NCBI GenBank assembly: GCA_009829735.1
Contig: CM020619.1
Location: 11,026,375 to 11,090,374, forward strand
Direction of reading: 5' to 3'
DNA from: Pyropia yezoensis
Lineage: Eukaryota > Rhodophyta > Bangiophyceae > Bangiales > Bangiaceae
DNA: 64,000 bases
Shown: positions 9,972 through 20,500 of the stretch, one piece after another
Layout of the letters: the number at the start of each line of letters is the position of its first letter
Numbering within the stretch: the stretch's first letter is position 1
Notes under the pieces: model-generated
Told to the model about the DNA's origin: nothing
The model's database searches: none
The model's input: the letters and a program-made list of their open reading frames with translations, nothing else
Position numbers and translations under genes: made by a program

Positions 9972-11952
9972 CCCCCCCCGGCGGCCGCTGTGGATGGCGG
10001 AAAAGGTGGCGATGGAAAAGAGGATGCTGTTGAGCTCGTCGGGCCGGAGCGTCGGGTTGACGCCCAGCAGCGCCGCCACCGTGCCCGTCACGTGCGGCGC
10101 CGCCGCCGACGTGCCGCTCGCGTTGGCCGCCGCGTGCACACCCGTGTGCCACGCCGACAGGATGTCCTGCCCCGGCCCGTACACGTCAATGCAGCCGCCA
10201 TAGTTGCTAAAACGGGGGCGGCCGTCGGCACGGCTGGTGGCGGCGACGGTGATGGCGCCCTCCTCCGACGCGGGCGAGTAGGCGCACGAGTCGCCCATGT
10301 AGTTGCCCGCCGCCGCCACCACCGGCACCCCCGCCGCGATCACCGCCCGCACGGCCGCGTTGAGCGACGCGCTGACCGGCGTGCTGAGGCTCATCGACAC
10401 CACCGCGGGCGTGCGGTTGCGGGCGGCCACGTCGTCGAGCACCCACTCGAGCGCCCGGTTGACCCGCGACACGTACCCCCGGTTGTGGCAGTCGAGCACC
10501 TTGACGGCCACCAGGGTGGCCCGCGTCGCCACCCCAAAGTGCGCCCCGCCGATAATCCCCGCCACGTGCGTGCCGTGGCCGGTACAGTCGTCGGGGGGCT
10601 CCCATGCCGCGACGGCGTTGTAGCCGCCAATGACGCGGCCGGCGGGGAACTCGGCGTGGTCGGCCCGGATGCCCGAGTCGAGCACGTACACCGTCACGCC
10701 ACCGCCACTGTCGCCGGCCGTGTAGGCGCCGTCGAGCGGCAGCGCCCGCTGGTCAATCCGGTCCAGGCCCCACGGCAGGGGGGTGGCCGTTGGGGGGGAC
10801 GCGGCGACCGTCGCGGCCAGCCGGTAGGGGCCGGCGGCGCCGTCGGCGCCCCCGACCAGCACCCAGTAGGGGCGCCCGCCAACGCCCCGGTAGTCGACCC
10901 GCGACTGCACGCCGCACGCATTGTTGTTGGCCGCCACCACGGGGGGGGGCGACGCCACGCTCGCCCCGCGGGGGTCCTCCTCAAACAGCAGCAGCACCGT
11001 GTCAAACGCCGCCGCGCGGGCGCGCTCGTCGTCGGTGCGGCGGTCCGCAGCCGCGTCGCCCCCCGCGTCGTCCAAGCAGGTGGTCAGGCGAACGTCCACG
11101 GCCGCCCCCCCAGGGCCACCCCCCCCCCCCCTCCCATCGCCGGCAGCTGCAGGCGGTAGAGCACCTGCCCGCCGGCGCCCACCGCCGAGAGCCCCACGTG
11201 CCGGGGGGCGCCAACGGTGGTGCCCCACACGGGGGTGCCGACGACCAGGGCAGGGGGGGGGCGCGGGTCTGCCCGCTGCCCGGGGGGGGGGGGGCTCACG
11301 GACCGGCCATTGGGAGATGGTGACGGTGGCAGGGGGGGGGTCGCGGAGGGGAAGACAGCGACGGCAGTGGCAGTGGCGGCGGCAGCGGTGGTGGCGGTGG
11401 CACGCCCACTGTCCGTCCGCCGGGGGGGGGGGGGGGAGGTGGGGATGGGCGTTGGTGGGGAGGCCGCCGCGCCGCCGTGGCAGAGGCGGCCGCGGTGGTG
11501 GCGACGCGAGGGGGTGGCCGCGTGGCGCGGGCAGCGGCGGCCGCGGCGGCGGCGGCCGCGCCCGCCGCCCCCACTCGGTCGGCAGCGGCGGCCGTCGCGG
11601 CAGCCACCGCGGCTGCGGCTGCCAGTAGTACCACCCCCGCCACTAGCGCCACGGTGGCGACGCCGCGCCGCGGGTGGGCGCCCGCCCCGGAGGAGCGGCG
11701 CGGCGCGCCGCCGCCGCCACCGCCGCTGCCACCACCACCCCCACCCCGACCCCCACCCCCACCACCCACGCCGTCGGTGCCACGGTAGAGGTCGCCGCCG
11801 GTGGACAGTGTCACCGCCCGCCGCCGCCACGGCTGCCGCCACCGCCTCAACAGCGGCGGCCGCAGCGGCCGCGGCGGCGAGCCGACGGCGGTGGTCGGCG
11901 CATCCCGCTCAGCAGCGGTGGGCGCGCGGTGCGCGCCCCGCCGCTCCCGCAT
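8619..11952 (-). CDS. membrane-anchored subtilisin-like serine protease (peptidase S8), frame changes at homopolymers
   Basis: Secreted or cell-surface protease of the proteinase K/subtilisin type. In the frame ending at 8619 the catalytic triad is complete: Asp in VTVYVLDSGIRADH, His in GHGTHVAGIIGG, Ser in GTSAAAPHVTGT, with oxyanion Asn in AAAGN. A hydrophobic helix followed by RRRR lies near 8990-9095, so the enzyme looks like a type I membrane protein. Upstream, a beta-sandwich-like stretch (GTTVGAPRHVGLSAVGAGGQ, then VDVRLTTC, DTVLLLFEEDP, YWVLVGG, YRLAATV) resembles a PPC-type domain, but it is split between frames at the C-run near 11105-11135. A signal-anchor (VATVALVAGVVLLAAAAAVA) lies in a third frame at about 11580-11664. 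I put the start at the ATG at 11952; 12117 is an alternative. The frame switches sit on G/C runs of 8-13 bases, so length errors or real polymorphism are likely. Confidence 0.75.
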
Positions 11953-13445
11953 GCAAGGTGGCGGCAGTGGGGGCTGCGGCGGGGGTGGAGGCGCCGCCGC
12001 CGCCGCCGCCACCGCCGCCGCCGCCGCCCCACCCCCGTCTGGTGCGCCGCCGCACCGCCCCCCCGGCGCCGCCACCCCATCGCCACCCCCTCCTGGCGGC
12101 CGTCGCCGGCGGGCCATACCCGCCGCCTCCCGCCGCGGCGGCGGCCGCCCACGCCGCGGGCAAGACCACGCACCACCCCCCACCCCCTGGGCCACACCCC
12201 CCCCACCCCCCTTTCCAGTCGGTCGCCGCCCCCGCCACCGCCAAGGAAGCCGCGCTGTCCGTCACCGCCGCTGCCCGCTGCCACCGCTTCCGCCCCTGTC
12301 GCCGCCGCCACCGCGGTCGCAGGCGGGAGACGGCGGCAAGAAGCCGACCACAGCCCAAGCCTGCCGCCAAGGCCTACTGCGGTTGCCGCCGTGCGCGGCA
12401 CCCCCGACCGGCCGACCTCCCCCCTCCTCCGCCCGCCCGCCCGCCCGCCCGCCCTCTCGCCCGCCCGCCCTCTGGCCCGCCCGCTTGCCCACCCGCCCGC
12501 CCCCTTCACCCACCCGCTCACCCCCTTTACCACCCCGCCCGCCCGCTCGTCCGCCCGCTCGCCCGCCAACCGCCCGCCCGCCCGCCCGCCCGCCCGCCCC
12601 CACCGTGCCTTCCCCCTCCCCCCCACCCCCCCCCCACCCTCCCCGCCAGGTCCGCCGCGAAGCGGCCACCGCGGTCCGCGGCCGCGTCGTGGCGACAATG
12701 GGGGTTGGGTGCACCACCCCCTCTGGCGCAGCGGCGCGCGGCAGGCAGTGCACACGCCCGCCCCCCGCCCCCCCCCCCCCCCCCCCCCCCCCCTCCCCAA
12801 CGCTACACACCAACGAAAACACCCCGCACGGGCGGTCGGGTGGAGGCGGGCGCGGCAGCAGGTGGCAGTCGCAGTGGCGGTTAGCGGTGGCGGTGTACAG
12901 GGGGGGATGGAAGGTGGGGACGGCGGCGGGTGGGGCCGATTCCCCCGCCATCACCCCCCCCCCCCCCAATCCCCCCCCCAATCCCCCCAGACCAGAGGCG
13001 GCAGAGCAATGGCCACGGCAACGGCGCGAGGGCAGACCCACACACACACCGCTGGGGGGCGCCGGCGCGCCCCCCACGCGCGCACCGAGAGCGGCGAGAG
13101 TCCAGAGGGGGGGGTGGGGGTGGTGGGGGGGGGGGGAGGAGTTGGCGGCACAAAGGGGAGGATGGCGTGGAAGAGGGGTGGGGAGGTGCGGGTCAGAAAG
13201 AGAGGGTAGGCAGAGGGGGGGGGGGGGGGGGCCAGCCGCAGGGGGCTGCAGGGGGTATAGGTGGAGCGGGGGGTGGGCGCCCGCTCGCCTGCCCGCGCCG
13301 CCACGCGCGCGGCGAGCGGTGGGCGGGCGGGTGCTCATCCAGGCTCATCATGAGCGGCCACGCGGGTCGGGCGTGCATTTGGCGGTCGCGGACGGGGGTG
13401 GCGGAATCGGAGGAACCGGGGGCGGGCGGGCGCGCCCCGTCCTAC
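11953..13445. repeat. low-complexity, CCCG-repeat and poly-C region without a supported gene
   Basis: Long open frames exist on all frames because stop codons are rare in C-rich DNA. A degenerate CCCG tetranucleotide array covers about 12425-12600 and long C runs occur near 12770-12793 and 12955-12967. I see no domain on either strand. Confidence 0.6.
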
Positions 13446-14999
13446 CTACCCCCCTCCTTCCCCCCCCCCATCGCTGTATACCCCTTTTCCCCCCCCCCCC
13501 CCGCCCACAAGACCCCCCCCCCCCCAACCCCCCCGCCCCCCCCCACTTCCATGCCCCCCCCCGGGGCGGCCCGCCACCGAGAGGGGCAGGGGCGGGGGGG
13601 CCGGGGGCCCCCCCCCCCCCCCACCCCGTCCCTCCCACCTACAGCGCCACCACCGCCGCGGCAACGGCCGCGGCCGCCACCGCCGCCCCCCCCCCCACGC
13701 TCCCCCCACGGCCGTTGCGACCGCCCGGTCGCCCCCCCCCCACCCCCCCCCCGCCGCCCACACCGCCGCGCCAGCCGTCACGGTCACGGCGGCCACCGCC
13801 GCCGCCTGCGCTGTCGCCGACGGGGACGCCAGTGGCACCGCCGACGCCGACGCCGACGGCAGCGGCCACCGCCGCGACGCGGCGGCGGCCGCCGCCGGTG
13901 CGGCGGCGGGCACCCCCCACCGGATGGCCACCGCTGCGGCGTGGGCGGCCACGCCCACCGTCGCGGCGGCGAGGAGCTCATTGGCCGACGTGGTGCCGCC
14001 CGCGGCGGCGCGGGCGCCCGCCTCGACGGCAGCGGCCCATGCGGTGAGGGTGGCCCCGGCAAGCAGCCACAGGATGGCTGGGCGGGGGGCGGGGGCGGGG
14101 GGGGGCGCCCCAGACGGCCGCGCCGGCGGCGCGTGCGGCGGCGCCTGGTCCAGCACCCGGTCCATCGCGTAGGCCGCGGCGGTGGGCAGCGCGTAGACGG
14201 CCGCCGCGACCGCCGGGGCGGTCCCGCCGCCGCGGCCACACGGGGTGGCCACCGCGGCGCCCGCCCACGGCGCCAGCCGGCCGACGGCGGGGAGGAGCGC
14301 GGCCGTTAGGGCAGTGGCAACGCCGCCGAGGACGCCGAGCGCCACGTCGAGCGCCGCCTTGCGCCGTCGCCGCGGCAGGCCCCCAACAGAGGCGGCGATA
14401 AAGAGTGCCGCCGCGGCGGCAGCCGCGGCCGCCAGCGCCCCTGCCGACAGGGGGAGGAACAGGTAGGCCACACCAGAGGTAGCGGGGAGCGCCCAGGGGG
14501 GGAGGCCGCCGCTCCCAAAACGGCTGGCGTCTGGGACGGCGGCCGCCGCCGCGACGGCGGCGGCGGCGGCAGCCGCATGGCCTTCCCCCCCCGCCGCCGC
14601 CGGCGCCGTCGTGACGGGGTAGAAGAGGGAGAGGGACCGCCGCAACGGCGCACAGGCGGCCATGGCCGCCGCCGCCGACGCGGCGGCGGCCGACTCCCCC
14701 GACCAGGACGCGCCGCCGCCGGCCGCATCCATAGCCGCGACGGCAGCAACGGCGACGGCGAGGAGCCCCGGCGCGGCCACCGCGGTGGCGACCGCCGCGA
14801 CGGCGGCGGGGGCGGCCGCGGAGCGGGCGCCGCGGGTCAGTGACGCCGCGTCGGCGCGGGCCGCCCGCGCGTCAGCGCGGCGGCCGCCGGGCGACACGGT
14901 CGGCCGCGGGGACCACCGGCGCATGTGGCCGTCGGCCTGCCGGTAGGGGGAGTCATAGTCGTGGGGGCCCTGCCGGAGAATGCTTACGGGGGGGGGCAT
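13446..14999 (-). CDS. Ala-rich multi-pass membrane protein, unknown function
   Basis: About 517 residues from the ATG at 14999. A hydrophilic N-terminus (MPPPVSILRQGPHDYDSPYR onwards, about 60 residues) is followed by roughly six hydrophobic segments, among them GVAYLFLPLSAGALAAAA, ALDVALGVLGGVATALTAAL, PAILWLLAGATLTAWAAAV and ELLAAATVGVAAHAAAVAI. A short basic loop (LPRRRRKAA) lies in the middle. I recognise no family. The last 80 residues (Trp/Arg then Gly/Pro runs) look out of frame, and the true C-terminus may be altered by the C-tracts at 13545-13625. The pyrimidine-rich leader on the coding strand (15000-15150) resembles those of neighbouring genes. Confidence 0.55.
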   Translation of the reverse strand: MPPPVSILRQGPHDYDSPYRQADGHMRRWSPRPTVSPGGRRADARAARADAASLTRGARSAAAPAAVAAVATAVAAPGLLAVAVAAVAAMDAAGGGASWSGESAAAASAAAAMAACAPLRRSLSLFYPVTTAPAAAGGEGHAAAAAAAVAAAAAVPDASRFGSGGLPPWALPATSGVAYLFLPLSAGALAAAAAAAAALFIAASVGGLPRRRRKAALDVALGVLGGVATALTAALLPAVGRLAPWAGAAVATPCGRGGGTAPAVAAAVYALPTAAAYAMDRVLDQAPPHAPPARPSGAPPPAPAPRPAILWLLAGATLTAWAAAVEAGARAAAGGTTSANELLAAATVGVAAHAAAVAIRWGVPAAAPAAAAAASRRWPLPSASASAVPLASPSATAQAAAVAAVTVTAGAAVWAAGGGWGGGDRAVATAVGGAWGGGRRWRPRPLPRRWWRCRWEGRGGGGGGPPAPPPLPLSVAGRPGGGHGSGGGRGGWGGGGLVGGGGGGKGVYSDGGGEGGG

Positions 15000-15971
15000 C
15001 GTCGCGTGGCTGAACGGGCGGGGCGGGGTCGATGGGTGGGAGGGTGGCGGGGAGGAAAGGGCGGAAAGGGGAAAGGAGGGAGAAGGAAGGGTGACGGAAG
15101 GGAGAGAGACCAGCGTTGGTGGGGGAGAAGGGCCAGGGAGGCTTGGGGGGGGGCAACGAGCGGAAGGACGGCCGGCCCGCGCGTGCGCACCGGCTTTTGA
15201 TGGGCTCGAGGGTGACAAGGCAGGTGACCGACAGAGAAGGTAGAACACCCAACGCTCGGCGAGCCAGGCACGAAGGAGGCAGAAAGAAAAAACGCAGTCG
15301 GAAGAAAGGGGGACACGGATGTGCCCGCGAGAAGGCGAGCAAAACAAAAGAGCAGAAAAAAAGAAAAGGTGAGAAAACACGGGGGCGGCCGCGAGGGAGC
15401 CCAAAGTGGCCATTTACTCTGGCTCTCCTTCCAACTGGATGGACTGCGGGCGGCACAGCGGGGGAAAGGGGACGGGCGGCGGCGCACACAAGACGCCAGG
15501 CCATGCCGCGGTAGAACGATAGTCCGACAATGTGATATTCGCGAGGCAATGACAGAGCCAGCACAAAGTAGCCGAAGAAGCAGGGGAAGGGGGGGAGGGG
15601 GCAAAGACCACGCCAGGCCAAATGGCGGAGGGCCGCGACGTAGGCAAAGCCAAGCCCGTGGAGCGGTCAGTATCATGCGAAATTCCGGTCCAGACCACAG
15701 GCGGGGGACACGCAGCTCATGAACAAAACGCGGAGCCCGGGGGCGCTGACATACAAAGCAACACGCATAAGCCCACGGAGGGACGTCAGTGACCATGCCA
15801 TGCACGACAATCAGCCAGCAGTCCTACCCCACACGCTGCATCCCACAACGTCCCCACGTGGACCCCACAGCGCCCCAGAGCGCGCCAGCACACACGCCCT
15901 GACGCACGATGAGATGTAGGAAAAAAGACAACGAGCGGGCGGGGGGGGGGGCTCGGACGGCCAAAACGTAC
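15000..15971. other. intergenic region; possible last exon of prefoldin 4
   Basis: 15000-15150 is a purine tract on the plus strand, the leader of the membrane-protein gene. From 15200 to 15950 GC drops, as in the prefoldin introns. Prefoldin 4 normally ends within a few residues of its KLYxKFG motif, so a very short terminal exon or a retained-frame end (stop at 15786) is expected here. I cannot fix which. Confidence 0.4.
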
Positions 15972-16939
15972 GCCGCCAAACTTGGAGTATAGCTTGGCCT
16001 TGAGGCGCGCCACCTCGCCCTCCACCTCTGCAAGCGCCGCGGTTGCCTTGGACACGTCCGCGGTTAGGGTAGACTTCTTCTCCTCCAGCTTGGTCGCCGC
16101 CGCGCTCGCGGGGGTGAAGAGGAAGACCTGACGGGACGGCACAAGTGCAAGGGCGCAAGACAGCCGACGGCAGAGTGAGGGTTGGGGTCGGGGATTGCAC
16201 GCGCGGCACAAGAAGTAACAAAAAACATATCGCGCATGACCAGCACAACGCAGCGACCGAGAAACAAAGAAAACAGAGAGCCCCATCACTTGTCAGCACC
16301 ACGCGGGTAAATGGTGGGATGGGCAGCCTTAACTCAGATAACCCTTCCCCGCGCTCCGGGAAGGAAAGCGAAGGGAGGGCACCCGACGCAAGCAGGAAAC
16401 AGCAGCGCACACACCATCGCGCGCTGAAAAAACCACACAGGAGCAGTGGCCAAATCTCTCGACCAACCACTTACGTCGCCCACAACGTATTGGACCACCT
16501 CCGAATCGTCCAGCAGGCTGACCTCGTCCGAGGCGTCGGCATGCAGCTCCAGAAGGTTCTTCATGCGCTGCGCAGGTCACCACCAGCATAGTAGGAGCAA
16601 AGGTACAGAAACACAAAGCAGAAAAGAACTGCTTGGCCACCAAAATACAAACAGCGCATCGGTGCGCGTCAGCACTGCAACCCACAACCCGCTCGCTGTT
16701 GAAGCGGCGCGGAGCGCACACAGCCACCGCCTCCCCACTTGCAAAATCAAACAAGCCCAGCAGAGAACCAAAAAATAGACACAGCACCAGAGCCCAGAGA
16801 GGAAAAAGAACCACCATCGTACCGCCAGTGCCTCCATCTGCTCTGACCTCCGCTGCACAAGCAGCGCGTACGCGTTGATGTCATCCTGATCCTCTCGCGT
16901 CACCTCCACCGTCGGCCGCTCCTCCGCAGCAGGCTTCAT
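15972..16939 (-). CDS. PFDN4: prefoldin subunit 4
   Basis: Beta-type subunit of the hexameric prefoldin co-chaperone, which hands nascent actin and tubulin to the CCT chaperonin in the cytosol. Three exons fit exactly, all phase 0: 16939-16823, 16567-16475 and 16127-15972. They have donors GTACGA, GTAAGT and GTACGT and acceptors CAG. The joined product shows VTREDQDDINAYALLVQRRS, then NLLELHADASDEVSLLDDSE, then the hairpin VVGDVFLFTPASAA and a C-terminal coiled coil ending KLYSKFGG. These are the landmarks of PFDN4 (VTxEDQ.xIN, LLDxxE, Y.xGDVF, LYAKFG). The 124 residues seen fit the usual 125-140. The few residues after KFGG are unresolved. The introns are clearly less GC-rich than the exons. 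Confidence 0.88.
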
Positions 16940-17550
16940 TCTATTGAAAATCCGCAGGAGAGCAGGGGCTGGGAAAGGGGCGGTCGCGCGGGCAGACGGG
17001 AGCCAGGGGAGAAGGTGGGGGCGGTGCGCTTGCTGGGGGCGGTGCGCTTGCAGGTGTGCGGCCGTTTTACTGCGTCAAGCAAGTCGTTGCACAAGAACCG
17101 CGTGCACGACGAAGACACCCGCAAGGCTGGACTTGAGAAGCATACAGTATGTTTGACAGTACATGTATAGTCTCGCAGATCAATATACTCTGCGGAAGAC
17201 TCCTCTCGTCGGAAAGGAATTATCGAACGCATTCAATTCCCGTGACGCCGCGCGCGCTTGGCGTGGATCGGACCGCGTCGCGACCCGCGCGTTCTGGTTC
17301 GCACCCTCGATCCCGTCTACGGTACCGTTGCCGCCTCGGCGGCTCCGCGGAGACGGGCGTCCGCTTCGACACCCCCACCTGTTGTTCTCTCATTGTTATT
17401 CTCTCTGTCACTGGTCCCCCCCATCCCCTCACTTCTTTTTTTTTCTTTTGGAACGCGCCCCCAACGTTTTGAGCGTCGGCCACCGCCCCCGTTATTTTCC
17501 CGAGAAGCCGCTCGCTCGCTCCTTCCCCTGCTCTTTTTGAAGCGGCCGTT
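16940..17550. promoter_or_regulatory. divergent intergenic promoter region of PFDN4 and NUP205
   Basis: The two genes point away from each other and are 611 bases apart. An AT-richer core at 17130-17230 carries TACAGTATG (17144-17152) and CAGTACATG (17156-17164); pyrimidine-rich leader sequence precedes the NUP205 ATG. No TATA box is evident. Confidence 0.5.
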
Positions 17551-20500
17551 ATGGCCGCCCTGCTACGTCGCGCCCTGCGCGTTGCGCTGGATGCCCCTGA
17601 GGGAGTCTCCCCCCCCGCGCTCGCCGGCCTGTGCGCTGAGCTGGCCGAGGCACTCCCCGCCGCGGCCTCCCCCCTCCCCGCCACACCCGACGATGCCACC
17701 GCTGATGGGCCGTCGACGACTGCGAGGGAGATGGAGGACGCTGCCCGCCGCGAGGCGGTTCTCCTGACACATGACCTGCTACGGTCACAGCTGGTTGCGC
17801 CCCCGTCGCCAGTGCTCGAGGGCGTCCAGCAGGTGCGGGACGACCTGCTCGTCGCCGCCCGCCTCGTGGACGGCACCCTCGACCGCATTGCCGCAGCAGT
17901 GGCGCACATTGCGGCGGCGCTGCCCGAGGGCGCGGGCGCCCCGCCGCCGGGTGCGGCGCCCCCCCCACGGTCGGCTTTGCGGGGTGCGCCCGGTGCGCGC
18001 GGCGGCGCCGACGCGACAGCGGCGCCTGTAGCGGCACCGCTGCGGCCAGGGGAGCTGCAGCTCTTAGCAGACTCGGTCTTCCTGGCCACTTACACGGTAC
18101 AGACGAGCGCAGAGGACGCCCTGCGCATCCGTGCGGAGCTCACCACCATTTCGGGGGTGGTAGACGCCGCCGCGGCGGCCGCGGCAGCCTCTGCTGGCCG
18201 GATGGTGCGGTGGGGCGGCGCCGCTGCAGTGGCCGACGCGGCTGCCGCTGACGCTCGGGACCGGGCGGTGCTGGTGGAGCTGGTCGCCACTCGCAACGTC
18301 CTTTTTCTGTCCTGGTGCTGTGCCCTCGACCGCACTCGATATGGCGACGTCTATAACCCGGTCGCTGGGACTACTGGGGTAAATGCGCTCCTGAAGGACG
18401 CCGACTTTTGTAGCCGCGTCTGTGGCCTGGGCGTTGGTGGAGGCGAGGAGGAGGAGGAGGAGGACGTCGCCCGATGGGCGGGCGTTCGCGACGCAGATGC
18501 GGCGGCAGAGTTGGTTGCCGCCGTCTTTCTCCTCGCCACCGCTGATCCTGACGAGGACGCAGCCGTTATGGTTGGCGCCCGCGTATGCCTGTATGGTGGC
18601 GCCCTCTCATGGCTAAGCGGCGAGCTCGCAGACTGGCTCGATGCGGGCCTCGGTGGAACTGCCGTGACGACCGACGGCGAGCTCTACGCTGACGCCCTCG
18701 AGGACCTGGTGCTGGATGTTTGCGAGTCGCCCCGCCTCTCCGACACCCTCCTCTCGCTCGGCGTGAGGGTGGCCGCCGACGCGGCGGCAGTGGCCGCCGC
18801 CGCTGCCGCAGCGGAGGAGGCTGACCTGGCTGACATGCTCGGTGGGCCCGGCGCTGGCGGCGGGGGAGGCGGGGGGGGGGACCCCTATGCCTTTGGTGAT
18901 CGTCCGCCGGTGCCGTCGCGGCCGCGGGGGGGATTTTCGGCTGCCGCACCTGCACGTCGCGGGCGGCCGCCGTGGGCTGACGGCGCCACCGCTGGAATTG
19001 GTTTGCCAGAGCTGCAGGATGGCACTGGCGGCGGCGGTGGCGGCTGGGGTAGGGACCTCAACAATAGGGACGGCGGTGGCAACGATGACGACGATGGCAA
19101 CGGTGGGGTGCCGCTTAACAACACGGCCGCGCTGCTCGGCATGGTTGTTGCGCGAGCTGTGGCTTTGGCGCCCCACAAACTGGCTGTTGAGCCCGACAGC
19201 GGCGGCCTTCGCTACTGGGTCGGTCTGGGTGGCGCACCTGGGGTTCTCCCACGTCTCGGTGACGCCGTTGCCGACCTCTGGGACACAACGATGCAGGACG
19301 CACACGCGACGGGCGGCGTTGGCGCACGCTTCTCCGACGCCCTTCTCGCCTTCCTCACCGCCCTCCGCGCGACTGCCGGCGGCGGCGTGGGTCACGCTCA
19401 AGCCGCCCTCCGCTACCTTGTTTCGGCGGGCCACCCCGTGGCGTCGGCCCACAGGGTGGCCGCGGCGCTTGGTGCGCTGCACGCGGCCCTTGGCGGCGCC
19501 CGTCCCGGCGGGTTGTCGCCGGTGCGGCTTGAGACGACCGAGGCCGCAGCCCTCACAGGCCTGGTTCGCGTTCTCACTGCCGCTGCCCGCACACTGGGCG
19601 CTGCGGCGGGGAGCACGGCACCCGCAGCAGCGGCGCTGGGTGCCGAGCTGGCCGCGGAGCTGCCCCTTCGTCTGGCGGGACTGGCCCTCCACGAGCTCCC
19701 GCGCCCACTGCGGGTGGCCGCTGTGGACGCGGTCGCCGCTCTAGCCGATCCAGTAACGGCAACGCAGTGTCTGGGTGGTCTCGTCGCAGATGGTGCCGCA
19801 ACATTGGGGGCAGCGACTGCTGATGCGTCGTCAGGCGATGGCGATTACGCCTTCCCCGTGGCTGTGTTGCGGCTGGGCGACGCCGTTCTTGCTGCTGCCG
19901 CCGCGCGGTCACCAGGGGCGGGCGTCCCCGATGTTGTCACTGCTCTGTCTGTTTTTGCAGTGGACCATGTTCTTGGTCACTGGCCACGCCGCACCTATGG
20001 ATGCGAAGCGGGCCGTTGGGCGCTGGCGGCAGCCGCGGCAGGCCTCGTCGCTGCCGTCGGTCGTGTGGCCGCCGAGGCGCGGTCGCCACTGCCGCCAGCT
20101 TATGCACGGTTGCTGACGCCTGCGGCAGGCACAGGGGGAGCTGGCCAACCGCTGCGGTCGCTGGCTGCTGCTGCGGGGCTGCGCGTCTCCCCCGACGTAA
20201 CCGGCGGTGAAGCTCTCGCCGCGTCGGGTCGCCACACCCTGATCGCCGCCGCCAAGAGCGGCGACGGCCGAGCATGGCTCTCCATGCAGGCGGCTGTTGC
20301 TGCCTCGGGAGCTGTGCTGGCTGCCCTCCTTGGAGTGGACCGTCGTGCACGACAGGCCGCAGTGCTGGACAGCGGCTATGGCGGCGGCTATGGTGGTGGC
20401 AACGGCAGCAGCAATGCTAATGCGGGTGGCTTCCTTGTTGCCGCTGGCGAGCTGCTTGGCGCTCCTGCCGAGCGCGCTTCACTTCGAGCTGTGGCGAGCC

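Noticed and set aside
12425-12600. Regular CCCG repeats resembling a CRISPR-like array
   Set aside because: Degenerate tetranucleotide satellite without fixed-length spacers; the host is eukaryotic.
11217-13209. Several 500-750 codon plus-strand frames
   Set aside because: They run through C-rich low-complexity DNA, encode Pro/Arg/Ala homopolymers, overlap the subtilase on the other strand and contain no domain.
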